Assembly: GCA_964552235.1 (NCBI GenBank)
Contig: CAZKGO010000015.1
Location: forward strand, 3,557 to 67,556
Length of the DNA stretch: 64,000 nucleotides
Direction of reading: 5' to 3'
Source: CAVTHK01 sp964552235
GTDB taxonomy: Bacteria > Spirochaetota > Spirochaetia > SZUA-6 > CAVTHK01
Shown in pieces: positions 10,301 to 18,193 of the stretch. How positions within the stretch are numbered: the first letter of the stretch is position 1; each line of letters begins with the position of its first letter. Below the pieces are notes generated by a model. It saw only the letters and a list, made by a program, of their open reading frames with translations, searched no databases and was not told the DNA's origin. The translations under genes and the position numbers were made by a program.

Positions 10301-12128
10301 GGTCGGCCGAGCCGATCTGGGCCAGCAGGTTGCCCGGGAAGTCCGCGTCGATCAGCAAGTGGTCGGTCGGCGTCTCCGCGTTGCCCTCGAAATGAACGGC
10401 GCGCACCTTGAGCAGGCCCTTCGCGAAGGTGATGTTGTTCGCCAGCGGGCCGTCAGTGACCAGATCGTTGCTGACCGTGCCGGCGCGCACCACGTAGGAG
10501 GCGGGATTGCCGAGGGGGAAGCGCACCACCAGGCCCTCGACCGAGAGTGCGTCGGCGTCGGTCTCGGCGTTGCCGAGCGAGAGGAAGCGCATGCGCGCCT
10601 TGCCGGTAAAGGTGTACTCCTCGTAGCCCTGGGCGTCGTTGCGCGTGGCCTCGGCCGTGCCGTTGAGCTCGAACAGCTCGGCGACGCCTGGTACGAGGGT
10701 CAGGCGCTGCGGCGGGAACGGCGAAGGCTGGTTCGACACCTCGTAGACCGCCGACCGCGTGATGCTGTCGGGGGAGTAGATCTCCACCTGAACCGTATGC
10801 GTCCCCGGGGTGTCGGTGGGCAGCAACCCTTCGATGGGAAAGGTGGCGATGCCGGGCACGTTGACCACGAAGCGCGGGTTCGCCGACCAGCCGGTGCTGC
10901 CGTCGACCCTCACCTCGCCCGAGACGAGGCCGGTGCCGGTCCCCGTGATGTGGATCAGCGGCTGCTGGATCTGGTCACCCGGGTTGTAGGGCGAAGGCGG
11001 CAGCTGGATCTCCACGTCCATGATGTTGAGCGTCGAGGCAAGGCCGCCAGTCACGCTGGCGGTGAACGTCACGGCCGCGGAGACCGGCTGGCCCTGGCTG
11101 CTGTTGCCGCTGGCGGTGAGCACCACGGTGAAGGAGCCCGTCGAGGCGGCGCCCAACGCTTTGGCCCGGGCGATGTCGTCGAGCAGGATCTGGTGATCGA
11201 GAGTGGCGCTGGCGCCGGCTGCCAGAGGCACGGACACGCTGCGCTGCGGGCCTTCTTCTGTCCCCCACGCCGTCGTGTAGGTGCGCGTCTCACGCAGCGT
11301 GTTGATGTTCACGCTTCCGCCGCTGGCGGTCAGGGTCAAGGTGACTGTGCGCGATGTCTCCCCGGCGGCAAAGCTCAGGATCGACGGGCTCGCCGTGATC
11401 GACAGCGACGGCCCCATCGCGTTGATCACCGTCGTGGCTTCGGCGCTCGCGCTGTTGCCCGCGCGGTCCCATGCGGTGACCCGGAACCCGTAGGTCTGGC
11501 CGTTGCTGCCCGAGAAGGTCTGGGACGTGCGGGTGGCACCGGTGAGCCAGCGCTGCCACGCGCCTGCGCCGATTCGGTAGTCGACGTCGTAGCGGGCCAC
11601 GCCGCTGTCGGCGTCGGTGGCCGTCCAGCTGACGGTAAAGGTCGTGGCGGTCTGGATGGCCGCCAGCGGGAGGCTCACGGAGGGCGGCGTGGTGTCGCCC
11701 GTTCCAGTCGTGATCAGCACGCCGTCGGAGATGCCGGTGGCTACGATGATTTCTTCCCATTCCCAGGCCGTGACCTTGAGCCGGTAGACGGCGCCTGCCT
11801 GCAGCGGTGGCGAGCAGGCGGCCCCCGGGATCGTCACCTGCACCTCGTTCTCGCTGTAGCCGGGCACGGAATCCTCGGGCACCTGGCCCCAGAACACCGT
11901 CACCGGGATTTCGCCTGTCTCCCAAACAAGCTCGTAGCTGTAGCGATTGGGGGCCGGAGCCGGAGGCCAGTCTATGCCGCTGGCGCTCCAGCTGCCCCGG
12001 TACTCCGCGGTTGAACTCTGCGTGTCGATGTCGACGCCGAGCGTCGGGCCGTCATAGACCTCGATGCTCTGCGCCGCGGCTGTCACCGCAAGCAGGGCAG
12101 CCGCCGAAAGGAAAGCCCACCTTTTCAT
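4332..12128 (-). CDS. Giant (2,598 aa) secreted protein with Ig/FnIII-like ends and central coiled coil
   Basis: Signal peptide MKRWAFLSAAALLAVTAAAQ. I chose ATG 12128 (AGAGGGTG about 7 bases upstream) over the in-frame GTG at 12134. Regions by eye: residues 1-420 Ig/FnIII-like with a GDTTPPSVSLPL module start; about 420-1380 a long beta-rich, Gly/Asp/Val-rich part with recurring filament-like or beta-helix-like strands; about 1385-1650 strongly helical and coiled-coil (for example DELQAALEAAELALYQLDE); about 2030-2598 FnIII-like modules with repeats such as GRYAVLVRVTNGAG. No catalytic motif, sortase signal or autotransporter barrel is visible. It looks like a surface or periplasmic structural or adhesion protein. 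Its central part matches no family I can name. Confidence 0.8.
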   Translation of the reverse strand: MKRWAFLSAAALLAVTAAAQSIEVYDGPTLGVDIDTQSSTAEYRGSWSASGIDWPPAPAPNRYSYELVWETGEIPVTVFWGQVPEDSVPGYSENEVQVTIPGAACSPPLQAGAVYRLKVTAWEWEEIIVATGISDGVLITTGTGDTTPPSVSLPLAAIQTATTFTVSWTATDADSGVARYDVDYRIGAGAWQRWLTGATRTSQTFSGSNGQTYGFRVTAWDRAGNSASAEATTVINAMGPSLSITASPSILSFAAGETSRTVTLTLTASGGSVNINTLRETRTYTTAWGTEEGPQRSVSVPLAAGASATLDHQILLDDIARAKALGAASTGSFTVVLTASGNSSQGQPVSAAVTFTASVTGGLASTLNIMDVEIQLPPSPYNPGDQIQQPLIHITGTGTGLVSGEVRVDGSTGWSANPRFVVNVPGIATFPIEGLLPTDTPGTHTVQVEIYSPDSITRSAVYEVSNQPSPFPPQRLTLVPGVAELFELNGTAEATRNDAQGYEEYTFTGKARMRFLSLGNAETDADALSVEGLVVRFPLGNPASYVVRAGTVSNDLVTDGPLANNITFAKGLLKVRAVHFEGNAETPTDHLLIDADFPGNLLAQIGSADLPAPFSMIDDFLNGLILRADGVEGKSFSFTEADDMSFEAFGVRFALQDVDANARALVLGRDAATDRWYVSISGVISWGERSGGSTSQRQLTNFRNLAIYSDGTFVAGVDFSPPFAVVPDYLMLNRLRFEVDNGVFGMKIAGELRNLPYPFDGLGAIPFEIAFDTEGNASGDIAPIAELRPGGEGHGIGSDATEWDLGIATVDITHLALHLAFAGGSFDRDHSEVRVGADFYLDGLQNNDGSQAEANARRVTFGELDAQGVFQGGVRVTMGGDFTWSAPSSAVLLTDKVLDLEALVVYVDELAISGSPLALVLTGGIQIGISEVEGRVNFEGLSIGLDGSGLSIENFVGGHLKVMDIVFIGVEEVSWSDSPTTLTFEADATTGSGNDRQFAKAEQSIQVESYFRLLGAVVNIGSQDDPIMSGGFEELTVYKPVGQGRSFVLRRARVAACGAEIMADVAYQPALLRVAGSVSLPSGISAIAVGKIGKQNNKPTMGVFVAVAGLTVPVGPGVMISEIGGGFFINPVEEDLQLVRMLARFERPELDDEITNRRPGGATNPGSFAVMVLGGVKVGAESLVSGRALVTITANYFNLDAEVEVGSGLLEGKAYLAIGWDPAFAEGAFTVNVDIVKIISATGRLEFYVYSSDLWGVTGYINVAILGEGIATGSLFVGPPGFMMDMKVSIGADLGIVSGEIGVEGMVWYYAAIDPDSLGIYAAVWLRGEILWGLLSASAKLEGALIVMPKFILYAVGSFKFKICWITVFNGSLWVAIGSDGIDGGKGRNEEYDKIIEDARHMADAMQQSRDELQAALEAAELALYQLDEAQREAAGLALVERSGLLGFLAAASYAAFELNHYESGLPPVLAAANQTLFGPEAQALYQMRTELANARGAIDTRLQSLSALHDQVTARLADIQPLLVEPLPSVADLASGENPFKGFEERTVQIGGRTKRVKSGFGFDGGAAVARKAAFASAREAFANYQTEFIERAGIIDANLRELDRVLYQDQQSLSRLNERYADVYSRFGAYLEQYVRYQEQNGRYASQALSALGNLAYSRVIDGVPRLFLGEDAIRELMTQINYGLSYQRQSEWNRDRVSLINALIAMGRAQGAEIDDYTPQSNSDLLFRESGVEIWFAIPRSGFTAAAQLAPQRKEQALAAHRDSVEPFRASWARATGSAAMVYERKAALYELLHEIYDQLAVYGTGTLPVDGAGNASGSSGMQATGLSLRSTSAAAGILSQAAPIASGTLAAGGLEVSTGTGGITGQVGTLSGVSVRVYFAAKRAEIAPYLQVPQLTTVSGGYASSGPDIGRLAASFAATHPVGVAEAAWRVEAALAGTIVDTTVEVQTSGVYGMSPSGPQSAEGAPQVPWYSVGTRQELLELFLSRNDQPGNRALLLRVRGAGGYTIVRRLRFPVSYAAEGGSVSQMLDAGDTTPPTVPLVLLASTVTGEAEQITARWSASDFESGVQRYEYGVATIEAPPPAGSNEVSMGALPMETSGIAGLTGLATTLDVFAQAGTAAGAATPQPDVLGWTDAGGRTEVNIRPLALAHAGRYAVLVRVTNGAGLQSVGISQPLLVDLTGPAELAIEQLEQITADGHPNSLRFRVRLASDAQSGVVSHELALGSQASLADLVDWTEVTATTGTVADVPVTAGTPVFFTLRATNGVGRQSVASRSVTLFYPGAGPPPPPVVATEPAGISADRSALTIGWNEVSDGVSGIVGYEYGIGSTPESPDVLPWTRVARTARPYLVEDASGIVVGAAGWMEVVQTGVVGQTATAAAGAAAQASAAAVAQAGPQLLTDYRVPLTGLGLTQGGRYFALVRATNGAGLTSVGASEPVLVDQTEPQAAIEAVAGQVGMLALKVRLTAQDAESGLAAVRWDVWQTAAAGAPWRAGEWMQPQGDLQTTAPIAMDFDIAPAGLQPNSPYAVRLQVRNRAGLVATTNVASVMAIGVTQQQWIDVMQSGGRRILLLREVLEAAAPDVGTVRPSATVPAR

Positions 12129-12183
12129 CCGCACACCCTCTATCAGACAGGACAGGGGGCGGCCGTGCGCCGTCCAGCTTTCA

Positions 12184-12213
12184 ATTGTAGGGTATCGAGC
12201 GGCTGTTTGCCAG
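12184..12213 (-). promoter_or_regulatory. Probable sigma70 promoter of the giant-protein operon
   Basis: On the minus strand CTGGCA (12208-12213) is 18 bases from TACAAT (12184-12189), giving a leader of roughly 50 bases before the ATG at 12128. It lies in the divergent gap shared with the beta-barrel gene at 12324. Confidence 0.5.
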
Positions 12214-12323
12214 TGTTAGGCGCGCGCCGCGCAGGGGCCGTTAGGCGCCCGGCCGCCTCTTGCGATCCGGCCGCGGACGTCCCAAAATAAATAAAGGCAG
12301 GGGCAGCGTCCCGGAGGAAGAAC

Positions 12324-14138
12324 GTGAAGCGGTTCATCGTCCTGGTTGCGGCTGGGGCCCTTCTGGCTCCCGCAGGGGCCGAGGTGACGATCGTGCGGCG
12401 CCTTCCCGCCACCGGGGAGACCATCGGGCAGGCCCAGTGGACAGCGCCGCGGCCCGAGGCCGGCCGGGCGCTCGAACGGCCCCGGATCTCCGGCCGCCTG
12501 TCCACCGGCGCGCTCGGCGGCCAGGACATCGCCGGCGACGCTCTCTACGGCTTCTCCACCGACTCGCAGATCACCGTGGTACAGCCGCTGCGCGGCGCCT
12601 CGGCCCTCAGGCTCGACGGGGCTGCCCTGCGCAAGAGCGTGGTCGACGGCACCAACCAGGCCTACTCGGGCAAGCTCGGCATCATCGGCGAGAAAATGAG
12701 CGCCGACATCGAAGGCGGCTACAGGCAGAACGACCGGACCGTCCAAGGCGAGTCGCTCACCGACATCGACGCCACGATCAGAGCGTCGTTCACGGCTCTG
12801 CCCGTGGCCACGCTGCCCGTCAAGCTCGCCTACCAGAGCACCTGGGCCGACCGGGACGACGCGACCACCTCAGACCGGCAGTCCCACAACGTGCAGCTCG
12901 CTGCGGTCGGCACGCTCGGAAAACTGGGCACCGAGCTCACCTGGGCGCTCAACCAGGCCACGGAGCCGGACAACGAGACCGAGAGCTTCAGTACCAGCGG
13001 CCGCTTTTTCGTGAGCGTGCCCCTCGCTTCGTTCGTGGCCCTGCGCGCCGGCGTCGCCCCGGGCTACACCGACACGACGTACGCGGCCACGGACAACGAA
13101 ACGCGCACGACGAGCCTGCTGTCGAGCGTCGGCCTTGTGTTCCCCATCGCCGAAGGAATCGAAACCTATGTCGCCGGCGGACTGCTGAACTCGTGGCGGC
13201 GGCAGGAAGGGCCGAGCGCGGTCGAGGACTCAGATGATTTGGCCGTGCAGGGCGAGATCGGCGCCAACATCAGGGACTGGGCGGGCTTCTCCGCGACGCC
13301 GCGCTACGAGATCGCGCGCACCATCGACGGCGGCCTCTCCCATGTGGCCACGGCGAACGCCTCATGGCAGACCGAGGAGCCGGTCGTGCTGCAGCGGGCC
13401 GAGGCCGGAGGCCAGCTCACCTACAGCACCACCGAAGGCGGATCGGTCCTCCTGGACGAGAAGAAGTGGAACCTGTCCCTCACCGCCGTGCCGGCTCTTG
13501 CCATGAACCTGAACGGCGGCTACCAGGGCAGCTTCAGGCGCGAGCCGCCGTCGGAGATCTGGAACCAGCAGGCCACGCTGTCGTTCACCCACGATCCTCA
13601 TCCGCTGCTCAGCTACAAGGCGGGGTTCGCCCTGTCGGACTTTGCCGCGAACACCGACTACGACCTCTTCAAGTACGAGACCTCGGGCGCGGTGTACCTC
13701 AAACCGCGGTGGGGCGACCGCGTAGGCACCTTCGGGCTTCTGGAGACGTTCTCGGTGGCCGACGGCGAGGCCGACACCGAACGGATCTCCAAGGCGAGCG
13801 CGCTGATGGCCGTTCCCGTGACGCGCACCGCCCGCCTCGGCTACCAGCTCGACTGGGAGTGGGTCGACCCGACCGAGCCCGACGGAGACGACGGCAACAT
13901 GCTGCGCCACGAGGGCAACGTCTCCTTTGCCGGCCGGAGGCTGCCCTTCTCCACGAGCGTCCGCTACTCCTTTGCCCACGGATACCGCGGCCCGCGCCAC
14001 GACGCGGCGGCGCAGCTCGTGGTGCCCTTCGCGAAGGGCTTCGAGGGGCGCGGCACCTTCAACTTTGCCCACTACGAGCAAGACGACGAGACCCTGGTCC
14101 CGTTCGTGCTCGAGCTCGAGGTCTCGCGCGTCTTCTGA
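12324..14138 (+). CDS. Predicted outer-membrane beta-barrel protein
   Basis: 604 aa, GTG start with GGAGGAAG upstream, and a clean signal peptide (MKRFIVLVAAGALLAPAGA). The mature part is a run of alternating polar and hydrophobic strands (for example GTELTWALNQATE, VRYSFAHGYRG) with few helices. The last residues LELEVSRVF end in the aromatic residue expected of Bam-assembled barrels. The length suggests a barrel of about 16-22 strands. There is no TonB box or plug domain, so a TonB receptor is unlikely. The DUF1883 gene follows after 10 bases and is probably in the same operon. Substrate unknown. Confidence 0.65.
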   Translation: MKRFIVLVAAGALLAPAGAEVTIVRRLPATGETIGQAQWTAPRPEAGRALERPRISGRLSTGALGGQDIAGDALYGFSTDSQITVVQPLRGASALRLDGAALRKSVVDGTNQAYSGKLGIIGEKMSADIEGGYRQNDRTVQGESLTDIDATIRASFTALPVATLPVKLAYQSTWADRDDATTSDRQSHNVQLAAVGTLGKLGTELTWALNQATEPDNETESFSTSGRFFVSVPLASFVALRAGVAPGYTDTTYAATDNETRTTSLLSSVGLVFPIAEGIETYVAGGLLNSWRRQEGPSAVEDSDDLAVQGEIGANIRDWAGFSATPRYEIARTIDGGLSHVATANASWQTEEPVVLQRAEAGGQLTYSTTEGGSVLLDEKKWNLSLTAVPALAMNLNGGYQGSFRREPPSEIWNQQATLSFTHDPHPLLSYKAGFALSDFAANTDYDLFKYETSGAVYLKPRWGDRVGTFGLLETFSVADGEADTERISKASALMAVPVTRTARLGYQLDWEWVDPTEPDGDDGNMLRHEGNVSFAGRRLPFSTSVRYSFAHGYRGPRHDAAAQLVVPFAKGFEGRGTFNFAHYEQDDETLVPFVLELEVSRVF

Positions 14139-14148
14139 CGCCGGCGCC

Positions 14149-14421
14149 ATGGCGAGGAAGCACCTTCACAAGGCGATCGAGGTGACGACCCGCGACGAGC
14201 TGAAGATCGGACTGACCGCGCCCGCCCACGTGTACCTGCTCGACGACGACAACTACTCGCTCTACCTCGACGAGCAGAAGTTCGAGTACTACGGCGACAC
14301 GGTCGAGCGGTCGCCCTACCGGCTCAAGGCGCCGCGGTCGGGCGTCTGGCACCTGGTCATCGAGCAGGTGGACCCAGCCGACTCGCTCAACGTGGCTGTC
14401 CAGATCATCAAACCGCGATAA
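14149..14421 (+). CDS. DUF1883 domain protein
   Basis: 90 aa with no signal peptide. The pattern HLHKAIEVTTRDELKIGL, then VYLLDDDNYSLYL, FEYYGDTVERSPYRL and a closing SGVWHLVIE agrees with the small all-beta DUF1883 family, whose function is unknown. The ATG follows the barrel gene by 10 bases. The Shine-Dalgarno is weak, so translation may be coupled. The family is usually found as a soluble beta-sandwich, sometimes fused to TIR-like domains. Here it stands alone. Confidence 0.7.
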   Translation: MARKHLHKAIEVTTRDELKIGLTAPAHVYLLDDDNYSLYLDEQKFEYYGDTVERSPYRLKAPRSGVWHLVIEQVDPADSLNVAVQIIKPR

Positions 14422-14660
14422 GGCCGCCGGCGCGCCGGTTCCACACTCGAGCGTGCGCCCTTCTTCTGTTGTCTAGCGCGGCGCACGCCCGAGCCCGTGC
14501 CGCACTTGCGGCCTGCTACGAACCAACTGGCCTCGGCGGCGATGACGGCGCACGGCGATTGCGCGCAGACCCGCCGCTCGCTGCGGACGCGGGCCACCGA
14601 CCCCACCGGCCGCGCCGGGACCGCGTTGTGCCACCGCGCAGTCGGAGCTACACTCGAGGC

Positions 14661-16004
14661 ATGATCAAGAGGTGCCGCACCGCGTTCTTTCGTCTTCTGC
14701 CGGCGCTGCGAATCAGCATGGCCGCCGCAGGTCTGCTGCTTGCCGCGTGCGCGGCCGGCACGGACCAAGGCGACGAGGCGACGTTCCGCGAAGCGCAGTG
14801 CCTGCTCGCCTCCGACGGCGCCGCCTACGATCGCTTTGGCGGGGCGCTCGCCATGACCGGCGACGGGAGCGTTCTGGTTGTCGGGGCGTACGGCGATGAC
14901 AACGATCGCGGGTCCGCCTACATCTGGAGCGGCTCCGCTTCGGCGTGGACGCAGGCGGCCAAGCTGACCGCCTCCGACGGCGACGACGAGGACTACTTTG
15001 GCTGCGCGGTAGCGATCTCATCCGACGGTGCGGTTGTCGTCGTCGGCGCCTGCGCCGACGACATCGGCGCCAACGGCGACCAGGGATCGGCCTACGTGTT
15101 CGTCCGTCCCGGCGGCGGCTGGAGCGGGGATCTCACGGAGACCGCCAGGCTCACCGCCGCAGCGGGGGCGGCGGGCGACCGGTTCGGGACGAGCGTGTCG
15201 GTCTCCGCGGACGGATCGGCGATCGTTGTCGGCTCGGCGTGGGATTCGGTCGGGTCGAACCAGTTCCAGGGATCCTGCTACGTGTACGAAAGGCCGGGAG
15301 GAGGCTGGAGCGGATCCCTGACCGAAAGCGCCTGGCTCACCGCCTCCGACGGCGCGGCGACGGACAATCTGGGGGTGAGCGTCTGTCTGTCCGCCGACGG
15401 ATCCGTGGCAGCCAGCGGCAGCGGAGGCGCCGAGGCAACGTACATCTTCGAGCGCCCCGCAGGCGGCTGGTCGGGATCGCTCAGCGAAAGCGCTGTCCTG
15501 AAACCATCGACGGCGAGTCTCGAACGGTTCGGCATCGCCGTTTCCCTTTCCGCAGACGGCGCTTCGTTGACGGCAGGCGCGGACCTGGCGGGAGGCGACG
15601 CCCGGGGCGCCGCCTACGTCTTTGTCCGACCGGGCGGCGGCTGGACGGGATCGATCAGCGAGAATGCGGTTCTCTCAGGATCGACGGCTTCGTCCCAGGC
15701 GAACCTCGGCAACAGCATCAGCCTGGCGCCGGACGGCTCCTGCGTAGCGGCGGGCGCACCCGGCGACGACGTCGGGACAAGCGCGTCCGAAGGCTCGGCG
15801 TACGTGTTCGTCCGGCCCGAGCAGGGATGGTCGGGCTCGCTGAACGAGACCGCGCGGTTGATCGCCTCTGACGGGGCGATGTTCGAACAGATCGGGCGCA
15901 GCGTGCTCGCTTCCGCAGCCGGCCAGGTGGTGTTGGTCGGCGCCCCGCATCACGACGTGGGACCTTTCAGCAGTCGTGGCGCCGTCTACGTCTTCGCCCG
16001 GTAG
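14661..16004 (+). CDS. FG-GAP-like beta-propeller lipoprotein
   Basis: 447 aa. The ATG at 14661 is chosen because the reading frame further upstream is Arg/Ala-rich non-protein-like sequence. The signal peptide ends in GLLLAACAAG with the lipidated Cys in LAAC. The mature protein is about seven repeats of 55-60 residues, each with a D(G/A)A..DRFG motif, a V.VS.DGS.VVVG core and a GSAYVFVRPGGGW end, as expected for a seven-bladed integrin-like propeller. It probably binds a ligand at the cell surface. It is flanked upstream by a 239-base gap (14422-14660) in which I see no other gene. Confidence 0.75.
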   Translation: MIKRCRTAFFRLLPALRISMAAAGLLLAACAAGTDQGDEATFREAQCLLASDGAAYDRFGGALAMTGDGSVLVVGAYGDDNDRGSAYIWSGSASAWTQAAKLTASDGDDEDYFGCAVAISSDGAVVVVGACADDIGANGDQGSAYVFVRPGGGWSGDLTETARLTAAAGAAGDRFGTSVSVSADGSAIVVGSAWDSVGSNQFQGSCYVYERPGGGWSGSLTESAWLTASDGAATDNLGVSVCLSADGSVAASGSGGAEATYIFERPAGGWSGSLSESAVLKPSTASLERFGIAVSLSADGASLTAGADLAGGDARGAAYVFVRPGGGWTGSISENAVLSGSTASSQANLGNSISLAPDGSCVAAGAPGDDVGTSASEGSAYVFVRPEQGWSGSLNETARLIASDGAMFEQIGRSVLASAAGQVVLVGAPHHDVGPFSSRGAVYVFAR

Positions 16005-16045
16005 CGCCTGCGCGCGGCATCGCAGGACATCGATGCAACCCCGGC

Positions 16046-16651
16046 CTACAGCGTGATCCCGACCACCAGATAGAAGATCGGCCCAAAGGTCACGTACGCG
16101 ATGTCCTTGACGCCGCCGTAGGGCTGTGCGGCGAGGCCCAGCTCCGCGACGGCGCTCAGACCGTTGGGCAACGGGTAGCCCGCCTCGCAGCTTGCGGTCA
16201 CGACGAATCCCCTCATCCTGGCGTCCGGGCTCTCGGAGAACGTCTGAAGGTAGCTCCAGCCGATCGCCGGCTTCACGAACAGGCGTTCGGTGGCGTCAAG
16301 GCGTCCTTTGACGCAACCGCCGATCACCACCAGCGAGATGCCGGATGCGGGGATCACATGATCGCTTCCATCCCAGTTGCCGAGGTTGATCTCTTTCTCA
16401 AGCGGAGCCCAGCCATAGAAGGCGAAGATCCCGCCACCCAGCCAGGGCAGCGGGTACAGGTCGACGGCGGCCTTGATCAGGGGCGCCAGCGGCTTGTCCA
16501 GATCGTAACTGAAGCTCTCAGTTTCGAGGTCGTCGGTGGCTTCGGCGCCACCCGGCAGCGAAATGCCGGCAGCCACCGTGGCATCCCAGTCGAGCGCCGC
16601 GGCCGGCACGATCGTCCCTGACAACAAGGCGAGCGCGATCAGAATGGTCAT
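16046..16651 (-). CDS. Small predicted outer-membrane protein
   Basis: 201 aa with a signal peptide (MTILIALALLSGTIVPAAA) followed by short amphipathic strands (LDWDATVAAGISL, GFVVTASCEAGYPL) and a hydrophobic, beta-type end FYLVVGITL. It looks like an eight-stranded OmpW/OmpA-like barrel, but no family motif is certain. It converges with the propeller lipoprotein gene, 41 bases away, and is divergent from the GDPD gene. Confidence 0.6.
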   Translation of the reverse strand: MTILIALALLSGTIVPAAALDWDATVAAGISLPGGAEATDDLETESFSYDLDKPLAPLIKAAVDLYPLPWLGGGIFAFYGWAPLEKEINLGNWDGSDHVIPASGISLVVIGGCVKGRLDATERLFVKPAIGWSYLQTFSESPDARMRGFVVTASCEAGYPLPNGLSAVAELGLAAQPYGGVKDIAYVTFGPIFYLVVGITL

Positions 16652-16731
16652 CTCCTCATCCTTTCGATCTGCAGCCTATCACAGGCCGGGCCAAAGGCAA
16701 TCGCCTGCGGATACGCCCCGCCTGCCGCTGG

Positions 16732-16759
16732 TTGCCTGCGATCACCGATCGGCTATACT
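16732..16759 (+). promoter_or_regulatory. Probable sigma70 promoter of the GDPD gene
   Basis: TTGCCT (16732-16737), a 16-base spacer and TATACT (16754-16759). The predicted start near 16766 gives a leader of about 30 bases carrying the GGAGGA ribosome site. Confidence 0.55.
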
Positions 16760-16796
16760 CCTCAGCGGCCGCGAACAGACCGATTGGAGGAAGCCG

Positions 16797-17615
16797 ATGT
16801 CCACGACCAGCCGAAGGGCGATCGCGATCCTGCTCGCAGCGCTGCCGGTGCTTGCCGGCTCCCACGGGGCCGCGGCCCTGGACTGGCCCGAGTGGACGGT
16901 GGCGTTCGTCGCACACCGCGGCGGCATCGTCGCCGGCTATCCGGAGAACACGATGGCGGCGTTTCGGCAGGCGATCAAACACGGCGCCGAGGTGATCGAG
17001 ATCGACCTGCGCGGCACCAGGGACGGCGAGATCGTGATCATGCACGACGCGACCCTCGACCGCACCACAAACGGCAAGGGACGCGTCACCGACTACACGC
17101 TGGCCGAGCTGAAAAAGCTCGACGCCGGAGGCGGCGAGTGCATCCCGACCTACGAAGAGGTGCTGCAACTGGTGGCCGCAACCGGCGTGAAGCTGCTTCT
17201 CGACATCAAGGAGAGCCCGCTCCTGGACAAGCGGAAGGTCGTCCGGCTCGCAGAAAAGTACGACGCCGCGCTCGACGTGATCGTCGGTCCGCGCAACCTC
17301 GATGACCTGCGCGCGTTCCGCGCCCTCAACCCGAACCTGCGCACCCTCGGCTTCGTCGCGTCGGTCCGCGATATCGAACCCTTCGCGCAGGCGGGCGTCG
17401 ACATCATTCGGCTGTGGCCGGAGTGGATCGCCGCCGATCCCGGCCTCGTAAAAAAGGTGCACCAGCTCGGCAAGCCGGTTTGGACCACAGCCAACGACGC
17501 GCCGCGCGAAGAGCTCGAGAAGCTGATCAGTTTGGGGGTCAACGGTATTCTGTCGGATCTGCCCGACGTGATGAGCCGGCTTCTCGCCGACATGAAGAAG
17601 GCGCGGGGCTTCTGA
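16797..17615 (+). CDS. Exported glycerophosphodiester phosphodiesterase
   Basis: 272 aa with a probable signal peptide (residues 1-27). The GDPD TIM-barrel signature is complete: AHRGG (His40, Arg41), YPENT, EIDLRGTRDG (Glu68, Asp70) and MHDATLDRTT (His83, the acid/base). These enzymes split glycerophosphodiesters to glycerol-3-phosphate and an alcohol using a divalent metal. The export signal suggests scavenging of phospholipid head groups in the periplasm. GGAGGA precedes the ATG. The protein keeps the usual length for bacterial UgpQ-like or periplasmic GlpQ-like members. Confidence 0.9.
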   Translation: MSTTSRRAIAILLAALPVLAGSHGAAALDWPEWTVAFVAHRGGIVAGYPENTMAAFRQAIKHGAEVIEIDLRGTRDGEIVIMHDATLDRTTNGKGRVTDYTLAELKKLDAGGGECIPTYEEVLQLVAATGVKLLLDIKESPLLDKRKVVRLAEKYDAALDVIVGPRNLDDLRAFRALNPNLRTLGFVASVRDIEPFAQAGVDIIRLWPEWIAADPGLVKKVHQLGKPVWTTANDAPREELEKLISLGVNGILSDLPDVMSRLLADMKKARGF

Positions 17616-17652
17616 CTCTGTTCGTCGGCAGGCCTACGGCTCGGGGGATGCC

Positions 17653-17681
17653 TTGACGCCTGGTCTGATTGATATCATTAA
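17653..17681 (+). promoter_or_regulatory. Candidate promoter/operator of the relBE-like pair
   Basis: An AT-rich patch with TTGACG (17653-17658), CATTAA at a 17-base spacing, and a palindrome TGATATCA (17670-17677) that could bind the ribbon-helix-helix antitoxin. It lies 34 bases before the antitoxin ATG. Confidence 0.35.
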
Positions 17682-17714
17682 TGTGATTAGTGTGAGGCCG
17701 AGGAGGGCGCCGCT

Positions 17715-17927
17715 ATGGCGACGAGGGTCGTGAGCGCGACCGTGGAAAAAGCGGTAGCCGACAAACTCGATCGGCTCGCTGCGGCAACCAACCGCAAGAA
17801 GAGCTACTATGTCAACACCGCGCTCAAGGAGTACCTCGAGGAGGTCGAGGACCACGATCTCGCGCTCAAGCGCAGGGGCGGCAGGACTATGACGCTCGCG
17901 CAGGCACGCAAGCAACTGGGAATCTAG
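17715..17927 (+). CDS. Ribbon-helix-helix antitoxin, RelB/CopG type
   Basis: 70 aa: a beta strand RVVSATVEKA, then two helices (DKLDRLAAATNRKKSYYVN, TALKEYLEEVEDHDLAL), the MetJ/Arc dimerisation and DNA-binding fold, and a short C-terminal toxin-wrapping tail ending ARKQLGI. The stop is 5 bases before the GTG of the RelE-like gene. It would autorepress the pair and neutralise the toxin. Confidence 0.85.
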   Translation: MATRVVSATVEKAVADKLDRLAAATNRKKSYYVNTALKEYLEEVEDHDLALKRRGGRTMTLAQARKQLGI

Positions 17928-17932
17928 TCAGA

Positions 17933-18193
17933 GTGTACGGGGTGTCCTTCGAGAGGCGGTGTCTACGGGATCTCGGGCGCCTGGACCCCCCCGTTGCCCG
18001 CAGAGCGATCGAGCTCATCGAGCAGGTCGTTGCCCGAGATCCCCATTCTGGAAAGGCTCTGACGGGGCCGTACGAGGGTCTTTGGAGTTATCGCCTCAGC
18101 GACTATCGCATTGTGTATGAGATCCGACAGCGACAATTGGTGATCGTGGTCATCCGCGCGAGACACCAGCGACAGGTCTACGACGGTCTGTAG
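17933..18193 (+). CDS. RelE/ParE-family toxin
   Basis: 86 aa, GTG start. The RelE fold is recognisable: SFERRCLRDLGRLDPPVARR, then LTGPYEGLWSYRLSDYRIVYEI and LVIVVIRARHQRQVY. The GLWSYRLSDYRIVY segment and the C-terminal Arg/His/Tyr residues are typical of RelE ribosome-dependent mRNA interferases. ParE (gyrase poison) shares the fold and cannot be fully excluded. The last 44 bases overlap the convergent amidohydrolase gene. Confidence 0.85.
   Translation: MYGVSFERRCLRDLGRLDPPVARRAIELIEQVVARDPHSGKALTGPYEGLWSYRLSDYRIVYEIRQRQLVIVVIRARHQRQVYDGL

Noticed and set aside
6357..12014. 1,885-aa ORF on the + strand opposite the giant gene
   Set aside because: It is the antisense of the giant protein: Arg/His/Gly/Ala-rich, no signal or domain, and the opposite strand has a signal peptide, ribosome site and domain structure. 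Long antisense ORFs are expected at this GC content.
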